A stretch of DNA of 64,000 nt from Micromonospora rubida (GCF_009908295.1 NZ_JAAALO010000005.1:1-64000), one strand, 5' to 3'. Shown: positions 43,154 through 51,656, numbered from the stretch's first letter. Notes: generated from the letters alone by a model not told the origin. Made by a program: numbers and translations.

Positions 43154-44994
43154 AGCTCCACTCCCGCCACCGGTCGCAGCGGTCGGGCCGCTGTCGGCAG
43201 CGCGACCAGGCGGCCGCCCTCGGCGAAAACGAGTCCGCGTTCGGTCAAATAGTCCACGGCGCGCCGAGCCGCCGATTCTCCGCCCCGCACCGTCAGCCGC
43301 GCCAGCAGAGACGCCTCGGATCGGGGGGTCCGCAGCGACTGGAGGGCGATGACGGCGAGCGGATCGCTGACCGGGTATGTGCCCTGCGGCCATCCGTGCC
43401 GGCGGTCCTCGATGAGCAGGCCGTGCTCGGTCGTGGACTGCACCAGGCTGCTCGTCCCGCTCGACTCCCCCCATGCCCGGACGGCCAGCCGCAGCTCCTT
43501 CTCCAGGTCCCCGGTCAGCCCCTTGCGGTCGCCCTCGAACTGGTAGGCCAGGTCGTAGAGTTGCTCCGGCGCGAGGGCGTAGACGTGGCGATACTGGCGG
43601 GCCGGCCGTCGTGTCACGAAGCCCAGTTCGGGGCGCTCGAAGTACGGGCTGAACCGTTCAAGCAGAATGCGGGTCATCCCGGCGGGTGGCTGCAGGTGGA
43701 CCAGCGCCGGAAGCTGCCACAGGACCACCTGGTAGTCCTCGTCGCTCTCCCCCGGGAAGCCGTAGAGCATGTTCCAGTCGACGGTAAGTCCGAAGTCGTC
43801 GGCATCCCGGAGCACCTGAATGTTCTGGGTCGCGTGGACGCCCTTCTCCATGAGCGTCAGGACATGGCTGCTGAGACTCTCGATGCCCGGCTGGATGTGG
43901 CGCACGCCGGCGTCGGCGAGGGCGGCCAGTTGATCGGCACGCAGGTTCGCCTTCACCTCGTAGCGGATGGTCACGTCCCAGTCGCGGTCGCGCAGCACCG
44001 GCAGCAGCTCCCGGAAATAGTCGTTGCTCATGATGTTGTCGACCATGACCACGTCGAGGATCCGGTGCCGAGCGACCATGTCGGTCAGGTCGGCGAGGAA
44101 GTCGCTGGCCGGCTTGGCCCGGAACACCATGGTGGTCCCGTTGAGACCGCAGAACGTGCAGTGGTGCTTCTCGCCCCACCAGCAGCCGCGCGCCGCCTCA
44201 AGGGTCAGCTCCGGGGTCACCGTACGGGCGGCGCGGCTGGCGGCGAAGGCGGACTGCCAGCCGTCGTAGTCGGGGCGGGGCACCCGGGTCATGGGGATCA
44301 TCGAGGCGGGCGGATTCCGCCGTTGGTTGCCGTCGGCGGTGCGCCAGATGAGGCCCGGGACCTTGGCGAGGTCGCCGCCCTCGTCGAGCGCGTCGACAAG
44401 GGCCACGAAGGCGTTCTCGCCCTCCCCGCTGACGACGTAGTCGAGGTACGGGAAGTGCTCGCTCATCGCCGGTCCCATCGGCCCCTCGCAGTTGCCGCCG
44501 CCGATAACGACCGGCAGCGACGGGCGCCGCCGCTTGAGCCGTCGCGCGACGGCCAGCGACGCGGTGTTCTGTGAGAAGGTCGTGGTGAAGCCGACCAGGT
44601 CGGGGTCGAGTCCGAGCAGATGGTCCACGGTCATGTCGATGAACTTGTCGGCGTACGGCCGCATGACCAGCGCCTTGCCGGGGTCGATCCGGCGGTCGGC
44701 CAGATAGGCGAGGAACTCGTCGGTTCGCCAGGAGGGGTCCTCGTAGAGGGCGCTGGCGAAGACCCACTCGCCGATGGAGTGCCAGACCCCGACATTGGCG
44801 ATGTACGCGTAGTCGTCGGGAGTGATCGCCCCGTCGCTCTCCTCGTCGAGCAGGTCGGCCCAGCCGAGGTTGGCGTAGTGCTCGACCACCTCGTGCGGGC
44901 GCCGGCAGCGGTCGGCGCATGCCTTGAGGATCCCGACCGGCAGCGACGCCGTCTGCAGTCCGTGCCACGGCATGGCCGTGAGAACGATTTTCAT
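43150..44994 (-). CDS. RiPP maturation radical SAM C-methyltransferase
   Basis: 614-residue cobalamin-dependent radical SAM enzyme. An N-terminal B12-binding-like region (LVGFTTTFSQNTASLAVARR, VVIGGGNCEGPMG) precedes the radical SAM core. The cluster motif is Cys271-x7-Cys279-x2-Cys282 in RGCWWGEKHHCTFCGLNG, the spacing typical of the rSAM_ocin (TIGR03975) group. DWNMLYGFPGE is a core strand. A C-terminal winged-helix-like tail follows (about 530-610). It is expected to methylate unactivated carbons of a ribosomal peptide. The operon continues with DUF5825 and M28. No precursor was found upstream, where only P450 and sigma-factor debris remains. Confidence 0.92.
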   Translation of the reverse strand: MKIVLTAMPWHGLQTASLPVGILKACADRCRRPHEVVEHYANLGWADLLDEESDGAITPDDYAYIANVGVWHSIGEWVFASALYEDPSWRTDEFLAYLADRRIDPGKALVMRPYADKFIDMTVDHLLGLDPDLVGFTTTFSQNTASLAVARRLKRRRPSLPVVIGGGNCEGPMGPAMSEHFPYLDYVVSGEGENAFVALVDALDEGGDLAKVPGLIWRTADGNQRRNPPASMIPMTRVPRPDYDGWQSAFAASRAARTVTPELTLEAARGCWWGEKHHCTFCGLNGTTMVFRAKPASDFLADLTDMVARHRILDVVMVDNIMSNDYFRELLPVLRDRDWDVTIRYEVKANLRADQLAALADAGVRHIQPGIESLSSHVLTLMEKGVHATQNIQVLRDADDFGLTVDWNMLYGFPGESDEDYQVVLWQLPALVHLQPPAGMTRILLERFSPYFERPELGFVTRRPARQYRHVYALAPEQLYDLAYQFEGDRKGLTGDLEKELRLAVRAWGESSGTSSLVQSTTEHGLLIEDRRHGWPQGTYPVSDPLAVIALQSLRTPRSEASLLARLTVRGGESAARRAVDYLTERGLVFAEGGRLVALPTAARPLRPVAGVEL

Positions 44995-45018
44995 GAGACC
45001 GGTACCGCCTGTTCGGCT

Positions 45019-45173
45019 CTAGATGACCTGTACGGGCAGGGCTGCGAGCCCGCGCAGGGTGGCTGTCCGCTCGTACCGTGACGCCTTGGCCGACGGCGAG
45101 GAAGTCGGACCCGAAATGCCCGGTGTTCCCGAGCACCTGCCGGCATTCCTCGTATCCGGTGAGGACCGGGGGT
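45019..45173 (-). pseudogene. Cytochrome P450 remnants
   Basis: One frame reads PPVLTGYEECRQVLGNTGHF, like the N-terminal P450 segment before the B helix. Another frame reads YERTATLRGLAALPVQVI and stops, like the extreme C-terminus of a P450. The catalytic middle is missing. It looks like an internal deletion with a frameshift, upstream of the radical SAM gene. Confidence 0.45.
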
Positions 45174-45350
45174 TCAAGATTGTTGGGCCAGATCCTGGCG
45201 GAGCGCCGCCAGCGCGCGGACGGTCTGGCTCGTCGCCGGTCCCAGGGTGCAGCCGAGCCTCCGAGCCGGCTGCTGGACGCCGAGGTCGGCCAGGAAGCGG
45301 AGCGTCAGCACGGCCCGCTCGCGGGGCCCGAGCCGCCGCAGCGCCTGCAC
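45174..45350 (-). pseudogene. ECF sigma factor region 4 fragment
   Basis: The frame from GTG 45350 reads LRRLGPRERAVLTLRFLADL and continues with ARRLGCTLGPATSQTVRAL before TGA 45174-45176. This is the sigma-70 region 4 helix-turn-helix of a SigE-type extracytoplasmic factor. Region 2 is absent upstream, so it is a C-terminal stub. Some longer overlapping frames here are only shadows. Confidence 0.6.
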
Positions 45351-45499
45351 GCGAGGTCATTCATTGCATGCAATGTGCCTCCTCGTGTTCCCTTGACGGT
45401 GTGAACGCGAGCGCCCCACCCGCTGTCTGAGCGGCGTGCGTGTGGCTCTTGGCGGACGACGTGGATGAACCGTCCTTTGTGGACTGGCGCTCGCAACAC

Positions 45500-45540
45500 T
45501 GTGAAGTGTAGATACAACCTGCTCGATAGCAATACCGAGC
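45500..45540. promoter_or_regulatory. AT-rich candidate operator
   Basis: ACACTGTGAAGTGT (imperfect palindrome) is followed by GTAGATAC and TAGCAATACCG. The last two words also occur upstream of the Xre gene at 2066-2103. The surrounding 45470-45620 has lower GC than average. Possible promoter region for the radical SAM side or a remnant of an HTH-controlled locus. Confidence 0.35.
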
Positions 45541-45695
45541 GGCGAGCATTTCGCGACGTGCCGAAAGTAACGCAGTGGCCCTTTTTTCGCCATTTTCGTC
45601 GGCAGCCCGTGAACCGGGTGCATGAGCCGCCCCATCGCTCTGCGGCACCCAGGGCACCAGGGCCCCCGGCCGGGTCGGCCTACCCTCTGTTGGCT

Positions 45696-45759
45696 CCTAC
45701 AGAGCTGCCCCGTTTGTGCTACCGATGAAGCGGGAGCGTGGACGGGGCAGCTCCGTAGG
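45696..45759. repeat. Dispersed palindromic element, family 2, copy b
   Basis: Arms CCTACAGAGCTGCCCCGT and ACGGGGCAGCTCCGTAGG (one mismatch) enclose a loop GTGCTACCGATGAAGCGGGA that matches the loop of the copy at 33448-33513 in inverse orientation. Confidence 0.75.
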
Positions 45760-45829
45760 GCCGAAGGACAGGTCCCCGACCGGATGCGGGGTCGCAATCG
45801 TCAGGCCGCCACCCGACTGCCCCGGTGTC

Positions 45830-45933
45830 CGGGAGGGGACGGCACGGGCACGGGACGGCACGGGCACGGCACGGGCACGGGACGGCACGGGCACGGCACG
45901 GGCACGGCACGGGCACGGGCACGGGCACGGCAT
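45830..45933. repeat. GC-rich hexanucleotide tandem repeat
   Basis: About 100 bp of repeated CACGGG, interrupted in a regular way by GACGG and CACGG, so units of 6 and 5 bp alternate. No plausible coding function. Likely prone to slippage. It lies between the family 2 element and DUF2267. Confidence 0.8.
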
Positions 45934-46001
45934 GGGGCGGCGAAGCGGCGACCTCCCGGGCCTTTGCGGGAGAAGGCAACATGGTTGAGGACCGGCGGAC
46001 A

Positions 46002-46042
46002 CGCGTCGGCCGGCCGTCCCTGGGGTCGGCCGGCCGACGCGC
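46002..46042. terminator. Hairpin downstream of DUF2267
   Basis: CGCGTCGGCCGGCCG and CGGCCGGCCGACGCG form a perfect 15-bp stem with a short loop, about 45 bp beyond the DUF2267 stop on the minus strand. Confidence 0.7.
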
Positions 46043-46083
46043 CCAGCGTCGGGCGTCGGGCTTCCACGCCTCACGGCGACGAC

Positions 46084-46512
46084 TCAGGGAATCATCCGGC
46101 CCAGGTCCCGGGGCATGGCGGACTTGACGTCCTGCCACTCCCCCTGGGTGACGTGCCGGCGCAGGGTGTCCAGCACCACCTGGACCACCCGCTCCGGGCC
46201 GCCCTCCACGTCGTACGGGAAGCCCTGGCGGACCTCGTAGAGGAAGTCGTCCCGGTTCAGCTTGATCGGCACATCCTGCGGCTGCCAGCCGTCGAAGTAG
46301 ATCCCCCGCAGCAGCACGGGAAGCTGCGCGGAGAACTCCACGCTCTCCTGCACCGGCAGCCGGTCGCGCAGCAGGTGCAGCACCGTGCGCAGCGCCGCGT
46401 ACGACTGGTTGCGTTGCGCCTTCGGCCAGCCGTACGCCGCCTCGATGTCCTTGAGGATCAGGTTGGTCTTGTCCAGCGAGGACTCGAACGCCGAGATCAA
46501 CTGCTCAGCCAT
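46084..46512 (-). CDS. DUF2267 domain protein
   Basis: 142 residues, helical. SYAALRTVLHLLRDRLPVQE, FSAQLPVLLRGIYFDGWQP and FLYEVRQGFPYDVEGGPERV are the DUF2267 signature. The role is not established. ATG 46512 follows a G-rich stretch, and the start overlaps the stop of a possible small upstream ORF. Followed by a hairpin terminator. Isolated, not obviously linked to the ABC locus. Confidence 0.9.
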   Translation of the reverse strand: MAEQLISAFESSLDKTNLILKDIEAAYGWPKAQRNQSYAALRTVLHLLRDRLPVQESVEFSAQLPVLLRGIYFDGWQPQDVPIKLNRDDFLYEVRQGFPYDVEGGPERVVQVVLDTLRRHVTQGEWQDVKSAMPRDLGRMIP

Positions 46513-46720
46513 CTGCCCACCCCCGTAGGTCGTCGTGCCACCGTAGGTCGTCGTGCCACCGTCGGTCGTCGTCGCGGCGCGGCGGCCCGGACGAGCCCCG
46601 CCACTGCGAGGTGAGGCCCACCCGGCCCGGCCGCGCCCCCACGGGGCGGAGGCCACCGGGTGACCCGACCACGTGCAGCACGCCGCCACGCCGCCGACCC
46701 GCCGTGTCCCGAACCGTCAT
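46505..46720 (-). CDS. Possible small basic protein with DDRRWHDDLR repeats
   Basis: 71 codons from ATG 46720, preceded by AGGTGCGGAG. The C-terminal part repeats WHDDLR (encoded by 18-bp tandem repeats at about 46515-46570) and the stop lies within the first codons of DUF2267. Composition is Arg/Gly-rich with no known domain. It may be a real coupled small gene or just the repeated promoter-proximal DNA. Confidence 0.3.
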   Translation of the reverse strand: MTVRDTAGRRRGGVLHVVGSPGGLRPVGARPGRVGLTSQWRGSSGPPRRDDDRRWHDDLRWHDDLRGWADG

Positions 46721-47012
46721 GCTCCGCACCTTTCGTACCTGTGTGCGCCGTCGCTCCCGTCTCCCACCGACCGGCCACGGACACGTCCATGCTGTGCCCG
46801 GCGAGGATGACCCCGCCTCACTCTTTCCGGGTGACTTCCCCGCGGACGTTCTCTCGGCATCGAGCCCCAGCCTGCGAACTGCGCGCCGATCCGGATGTGC
46901 ACAACGGCCGGCGCGGCCCCGGGACCTTAGGGGAACCCGGCCAGGAAAATCAGGGGCCCGCCGGGGGCGGGCCATCGACCCTGGGTGACCCCCACTCCCT
47001 ACGCTGTACGAC

Positions 47013-47927
47013 GTGACACTCATCGCGACCGAGTCGCTGACCAAGACGTACGGGGGTGGGGTCACGGCGTTGGCCGACCTGACCGTCGCGGTCGAGCCGG
47101 GGATCATCGGGCTGGTCGGCGCGAACGGCGCCGGCAAGTCGACCCTGATCAAGATCCTGCTCGGCCTCCTCGCCCCGACCAGCGGCCGGGTCCGGGTGCT
47201 CGGCCTCGACCCGACCACCGACTCCGCCCAGGTCCGCGCCCGGGTTGGCTACATGCCCGAGCACGACGCCCTGCCACCGGACCTCTCCGCCGCGGAGCTG
47301 GTCACCCACCTCGGCCGGGTCAGCGGCCTGCCACGCACGGTCGCCCGGGAGCGGGCCTCCGAGGCGCTGCGGCACGTCGGCCTCTACGAGGAGCGCTACC
47401 GCCCGGTCGGCGGCTACTCCACGGGCATGAAGCAGCGGGTCAAGCTCGCCCAGGCCCTCGTGCACGACCCCGATCTGCTGCTGCTCGACGAGCCGACCAA
47501 CGGCCTCGACCCGGCCGGCCGGGACGCCATGCTGGCGCTGGTGCACCGCATCGGCACCGAGTTCGGCATCTCCGTGCTGGTCTGTTCGCACCTGCTGGGC
47601 GAGGTGGAACGGATCTGTGACACCCTCGTCGCCATCGACGGCGGGCGGCTGCTGCGCGCCGACCACATCTCCGCCATGACGTCCGCCATCGACGTGCTCG
47701 CCGTCGAGGTCAGCGAGGGCATCGAGGACCTGGCCGCGCGGCTGGCCGCGCTCGACCTGCCGGTCCGCCGGGACGGCCGGCTGCTGCTCGTCGAGCTCGT
47801 CGACGACGCCACCTACGACCTCATTCTCGGCGCGGTCGCCGAGCTGGACCTGCCGCTGCACCGGCTGGACCAGCGCCGGCACCGGGTGGCCGAACTCTTC
47901 GCCACGAGGGAGCCCAGCCATGCCTGA
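47013..47927 (+). CDS. ABC transporter ATP-binding protein (first)
   Basis: 304 residues. Walker A GANGAGKST, signature STGMKQR, Walker B LLLLDEPTN, and switch His in SHLLGEVERICD are intact, so it is catalytically competent. The C-terminal about 90 residues (ALDLPVRRDGRLLLVELVDD) are a small regulatory extension seen in export ABC proteins. It starts at GTG 47013 without an obvious Shine-Dalgarno sequence, so it may be leaderless. It overlaps its permease by 8 bp. Substrate unknown. Confidence 0.95.
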   Translation: MTLIATESLTKTYGGGVTALADLTVAVEPGIIGLVGANGAGKSTLIKILLGLLAPTSGRVRVLGLDPTTDSAQVRARVGYMPEHDALPPDLSAAELVTHLGRVSGLPRTVARERASEALRHVGLYEERYRPVGGYSTGMKQRVKLAQALVHDPDLLLLDEPTNGLDPAGRDAMLALVHRIGTEFGISVLVCSHLLGEVERICDTLVAIDGGRLLRADHISAMTSAIDVLAVEVSEGIEDLAARLAALDLPVRRDGRLLLVELVDDATYDLILGAVAELDLPLHRLDQRRHRVAELFATREPSHA

Positions 47928-48795
47928 GCCGACCGGCGTCATCCACGACATCGGCTACCAGCGGTACACCGGCCCCCGGCTGGGCCGCCGGGCCGTCTTC
48001 GGCGCGCTCTACCTGCACGGCCTGCGGACGGCGTTCGGGCTGGGACGCAGCGCGAAGGCCAAGATCTTCCCCTGGCTGGTGGTCGGCATCGTCACGCTGG
48101 TCGCCGCCGCCGCCACCGCGGTGCGCAGCCAGATCGGCGAGGTGGTGATGACGTACGCCCAGTTCGCCGACAACATGAGCTGGCTGGTCATCTTCTTCGT
48201 CGCGGTGGTCGCGCCCGAGCTGGTCTCCCGTGACCTGCTCAGCGGGGTGCTGCCGCTCTACTTCTCCCGGCCGCTGCCACGCTCGGACTACCCGGTGGCC
48301 AAGCTGCTGGCGCTGGCGACCGCGCTCTGGTTGCTGCTCGGCGGGCCGCAGCTCGTGATGTTCCTGGGTGCCGCCTTCACCGGCGGTGACGGCATGCGCG
48401 GGGTCTGGAACGAGCTGCTCGACCTGCTGCCGGGCCTGCTCTACGCCGGGCTCTGGGCGGCGGTCTTCGCCTCGGTCGGCCTGCTGGTCGCCTCCCTCAC
48501 CGGAAAGCGGGCGTTCGCGGCCGGCGGGATCGTGGCCGTGTTCCTGATGACCACGCCGATCGTCGGCGTCCTGTCGATCATGCCCTCCCAGACGATCAAC
48601 GAGCTGGCCTTCCTCGCCTCGCCGTCGACGCTGGTGGGCAGCGTGGGCGCCTGGGCACTCGGTGACCTGCTGGGGCCCCAGGCCTCGGTTCCGATCGGCG
48701 GTTTCGGTCCCGTCTACGCGGTCGCCGCCGTGCTGCTCGTGGCCGGCTGCGTCGCCCTGCTGCTGCAGCGATACCGGAAGGTGGCCGCCCGATGA
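47920..48795 (+). CDS. ABC transporter permease (first)
   Basis: 291-residue membrane protein with about six spans of the ABC-2 type (WLVVGIVTLVAAAATAV, WLVIFFVAVVAPELV, VAKLLALATALWLLLGG, and others). The cytoplasmic N-terminus GVIHDIGYQRYTGPRLGR is a recognisable feature of this actinobacterial permease group. It partners the preceding ATPase. Stop overlaps the next ATPase gene by 4 bp, so the four genes form one unit. Confidence 0.92.
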   Translation: MPEPTGVIHDIGYQRYTGPRLGRRAVFGALYLHGLRTAFGLGRSAKAKIFPWLVVGIVTLVAAAATAVRSQIGEVVMTYAQFADNMSWLVIFFVAVVAPELVSRDLLSGVLPLYFSRPLPRSDYPVAKLLALATALWLLLGGPQLVMFLGAAFTGGDGMRGVWNELLDLLPGLLYAGLWAAVFASVGLLVASLTGKRAFAAGGIVAVFLMTTPIVGVLSIMPSQTINELAFLASPSTLVGSVGAWALGDLLGPQASVPIGGFGPVYAVAAVLLVAGCVALLLQRYRKVAAR

Positions 48796-49751
48796 CCACG
48801 ATCAGCGCCGACCAGGCGACGGGGACACCCACCGCCGCCGCCAGCACCCTCGACCTCGCGGGCGTCTCCCGCTGGTACGGCAACGTGGTGGCGGTCAACG
48901 ACGTCAGCATGAGCCTCGGCCCCGGGGTCACCGGGTTGCTCGGCCCGAACGGCGCCGGCAAGACGACCCTGCTGCACATGATGGCGGGCTTCCTGGCCCC
49001 CTCGCGCGGGGGAGTCACTCTCGACGGTCGGCCCACCTGGCGCAACCCCGAGGTCTACCGCCGGCTCGGCCTGGTCAGCGAGCGGGAGGCGGTGCACACC
49101 TTCCTCACCGCGTACGAGTTCGTGCTGGCCAGCGCGAAGCTGCACGGGCTGCCGGACCCGGCGGCGGCGGCCCGCCGGGCGATCGCCCTGGTGGAGATGG
49201 AGGGCGCGCAGGACCGCCGGATCGGCACGTACTCGAAGGGCATGCGGCAGCGTGCCAGGGTGGCCGCCGCGCTGGTGCACGAGCCGCAGGTGCTGCTGCT
49301 CGACGAGCCGTTCAACGGGATGGACCCGCGCCAGCGGCTGCACATGATGGAGCTGCTGCACCGCCTCGGCGACGCCGGCCGCACCATTCTCTTCAGCTCG
49401 CACATCCTGGAGGAGGTCGAGCAGGTCTCCGGCACCGTCCAGGTGATGGTCGCCGGCCGGCTGGCCGCCTCCGGCGACTTCCGCACCATCCGCCGGCTGA
49501 TGACCAATCGGCCGCACGTCTTCACCGTGCACTCCACCGACGACCGGGCGCTCGCCGTGGCACTGATGGCCGAAGCGTCGGTGACGGGTGTCGAGCTGGA
49601 CCGCGCCGGGTTGACCGTGCGCGCCGGCGACTACGGCGCGTTCACCCGCGTCCTGCCGAAGATCGCTCTGAGGGAGGGCATCCGGGTGCGGCAACTGGTG
49701 CCCCAGGACGAGTCCCTGGAGAGCGTCTTCTCCTACCTGGTGGAGGCCTGA
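48792..49751 (+). CDS. ABC transporter ATP-binding protein (second)
   Basis: 319 residues. Walker A GPNGAGKTT, signature SKGMRQR, Walker B VLLLDEPFN, SSHILEEVEQ switch His. It differs from the first ATPase by a short N-terminal extension (ISADQATGTPTAAAST) and a C-terminal domain with DESLESVFSYLVEA typical of export ATPases. It pairs with the second permease, 4 bp downstream. Confidence 0.95.
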   Translation: MTTISADQATGTPTAAASTLDLAGVSRWYGNVVAVNDVSMSLGPGVTGLLGPNGAGKTTLLHMMAGFLAPSRGGVTLDGRPTWRNPEVYRRLGLVSEREAVHTFLTAYEFVLASAKLHGLPDPAAAARRAIALVEMEGAQDRRIGTYSKGMRQRARVAAALVHEPQVLLLDEPFNGMDPRQRLHMMELLHRLGDAGRTILFSSHILEEVEQVSGTVQVMVAGRLAASGDFRTIRRLMTNRPHVFTVHSTDDRALAVALMAEASVTGVELDRAGLTVRAGDYGAFTRVLPKIALREGIRVRQLVPQDESLESVFSYLVEA

Positions 49752-49755
49752 ACCC

Positions 49756-50466
49756 ATGTCTACCGTTTCCTGGATCACCCTGCGGGGGCTGTTCGGGCGT
49801 CGCCGGTTCCTTCTGCTGCTGCCGCTGCCCGCGATACTGGTGCTGTTGGCTGTGCTGTCCCGGTCACTCGGGGTAGAACCGGGCGAGTGGGGCCCGCCGG
49901 TGCTGGTCGGTCTCGGCCTGGCCGTGGTGCTCCCGGTCGTCGCCCTGATCGTCGGCACCGGCGTGCTGGGGGCCGAGATCGATGACGGCACCGTCGTGCA
50001 CATCCTGACCAAGCCGCTGCCGCGCTGGCAGATCGTGCTGCCCAAGCTGGCGGTGGCCGCCGGCGTCACCGCGGTCACCGTCGCCGTCCCGCTCTGCGTC
50101 GCCGGCGTGCTGGCCGACTCCGTACGTCTCGGCCTGGCCCTCGCCGCCGCGTCGGCGGTCGGCGCGCTGGCGTACTCGGCGCTGTTCCTGGCCCTCAGCC
50201 TGCTCACCCGCCGGCCGGTGCTGCTCGGCCTGGTCTACGTGCTGATCTGGGAGGGGCTGCTCGGCAGCGTCGTCAGCGGCACCAGGGTGCTCTCCATCCA
50301 GCAGTACGTGATCGCCCTCGCCGACCGGATCGCCCCCACGGGGCTTTTGCAGGGCGACGTGTCGGTGCCGGTGGCGGCGGTGATGAGCGCGCTGATCAGC
50401 GTGGGCTTCACCGTGCTGGCGATCGACCGGCTCCGCTCGTTCAGCGTGGCCGGCGAGACGAGCTGA
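49756..50466 (+). CDS. ABC transporter permease (second)
   Basis: 236 residues, six predicted spans, ABC-2 type. FLLLLPLPAILVLLAVLSR opens the protein. The extracytoplasmic-to-membrane motif GVLGAEIDDGTVVHILTKPL is typical of this family. The start lies 4 bp after the second ATPase. It is followed by a family 1 palindrome rather than a simple terminator. Confidence 0.92.
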   Translation: MSTVSWITLRGLFGRRRFLLLLPLPAILVLLAVLSRSLGVEPGEWGPPVLVGLGLAVVLPVVALIVGTGVLGAEIDDGTVVHILTKPLPRWQIVLPKLAVAAGVTAVTVAVPLCVAGVLADSVRLGLALAAASAVGALAYSALFLALSLLTRRPVLLGLVYVLIWEGLLGSVVSGTRVLSIQQYVIALADRIAPTGLLQGDVSVPVAAVMSALISVGFTVLAIDRLRSFSVAGETS

Positions 50467-50515
50467 CCCCGCAGCGACGGTAGGGCCGCCGCTCGGAAAC
50501 GCGGGCCTCAGCCGG

Positions 50516-50573
50516 TTGGTCAAGAGCTTTGCGTCCCCGGGAACGCTTACAAGGACGCAAATCTCTTGATCAA
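50516..50573. repeat. Dispersed palindromic element, family 1, copy b
   Basis: Arms TTGGTCAAGAGCTTTGCGTC plus C and the near complement (two mismatches) share the TCAAGAG-TTT-CGTC core with 20697-20759. Located between convergent genes, so it may also stop transcription here. Confidence 0.7.
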
Positions 50574-50601
50574 CACCTCCGTGGCCGTGAACGCCCAGTG
50601 A

Positions 50602-51180
50602 TCAGGGGCAGCTACGACGGTTGCGCGGGCGAGAGCCGGGGTGGGGGCGGCGGGCGGGGGCCGCGCCAGCGAGGTCGAGCAGGCGGCGGAGCCGGTACGA
50701 CAGCACCAGCCCCTGGTTGAGGGTGAGCATCAGCTCACCGGGCTCCGCCCCGCCGACGGCGAACACGAGCACCGGCTCCGCGCCGGACACGAGCGCCTGC
50801 GCCAACGCCACGTCGGCGCGGGCCTCCCCGGCCAGCGCACTCAACGGCTCGGGCGACCGTGGGGTCAGCGGGAGGCGCACCGAGCGGTGCCGCCGCCGGG
50901 CGGTGCAGCCGTCCCGGTCGCACCAGCGGGGGTGGGCGTCGCCGGGCGGGTCGGCCAGCCCACCGGTCGGGTACCGGTAGACGTGCCCGCAGGGTCGGCC
51001 CAGTTCGGGGACGCGCGCCACCGGATGGGCGGACCACCCGGCGGCCTCGATCGTCGCGACGAACGCGATCACGTGCTCGGCGCACGCGTACGCGGCGGCG
51101 TCGAGGCTGTCTCCCCCGTACACCTCGATCCGGACGGTGGCTGGTTCCCCGCATCCGGGCAGCGGCGGCAGAACACGCAC
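50602..51180 (-). CDS. Hypothetical protein, 192 aa, Cys-containing
   Basis: From GTG 51180, set by GGGAGG seven bases upstream. The N-terminal half has paired Cys and His residues (LPGCGEPATVRIEVYGG, AAYACAEHVIAFV, GRPCGHVYRYPTGG, RWCDRDGC) that could bind zinc. The C-terminal half is a helical domain (ARADVALAQALVSGAEPVLV, GELMLTLNQGLVLSYRL) with a basic tail. No family recognised. Confidence 0.7.
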   Translation of the reverse strand: MRVLPPLPGCGEPATVRIEVYGGDSLDAAAYACAEHVIAFVATIEAAGWSAHPVARVPELGRPCGHVYRYPTGGLADPPGDAHPRWCDRDGCTARRRHRSVRLPLTPRSPEPLSALAGEARADVALAQALVSGAEPVLVFAVGGAEPGELMLTLNQGLVLSYRLRRLLDLAGAAPARRPHPGSRPRNRRSCP

Positions 51181-51348
51181 AGGACGACCTCCCGAGGACG
51201 ACAGGCCCGGGTCAGCGCTGCGACCGCCGAACGCGAGCCACGACAACTGCCAACAACATAGCCTGTTGCTGGCCATCTACGAAAGTGCCCACTGGCCATT
51301 GTCTCGGCTGAATGTTGGCCAAGATCCCTGGTGTGACAGTGTGACGGC

Positions 51349-51591
51349 GTGGCACAGGATCTGGCGTCGGCGACAGCGGCATACCGGGCCGCGCAGGACG
51401 CCGTGGACAGTGCCAAGGCCCAGGTGCGCACGAGTCAGGACGCGTTGCGCCAGGCGCGGCACGAGCTGGCCGAGACGATCGTGGCGGAAGCCCGCGCGGG
51501 CACCCGTATGCGCGACCTGGTCGCCGCCACGGGCCTGTCCCGGGAGTGGATCCGAACCCTCTTACGCCAAGCGGGCGTCGAGCCCGACTGA
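51349..51591 (+). CDS. Small coiled-coil/HTH protein, first twin
   Basis: 80 residues. The N-terminal two thirds is a coiled coil (ATAAYRAAQDAVDSAKAQVR). The C-terminus is an HTH-like segment (GTRMRDLVAATGLSREWIRT LLRQ). It starts at GTG 51349 with no Shine-Dalgarno sequence, so it may be leaderless. The next gene is a diverged tandem copy. Probably DNA-binding. Confidence 0.75.
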   Translation: MAQDLASATAAYRAAQDAVDSAKAQVRTSQDALRQARHELAETIVAEARAGTRMRDLVAATGLSREWIRTLLRQAGVEPD

Positions 51592-51656
51592 CGCAACACT
51601 GGTCGACAGAGAACGCTGCCCCGCGGCGGTGAGAGCCACCGTGGGACGATTGCGGC

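Noticed and set aside
42584..43474. Longer start for the DUF5825 gene
   Set aside because: The extra 107 codons overlap the radical SAM gene and are compositionally a shadow. GTG 43153 overlaps the upstream stop as expected for coupling.
45308..45366. Short Cys-containing ORF (MNDLACRRCGGSG...) as the missing radical SAM precursor
   Set aside because: It lies in a shadow frame of the sigma-factor fragment, and Shine-Dalgarno spacing is poor.
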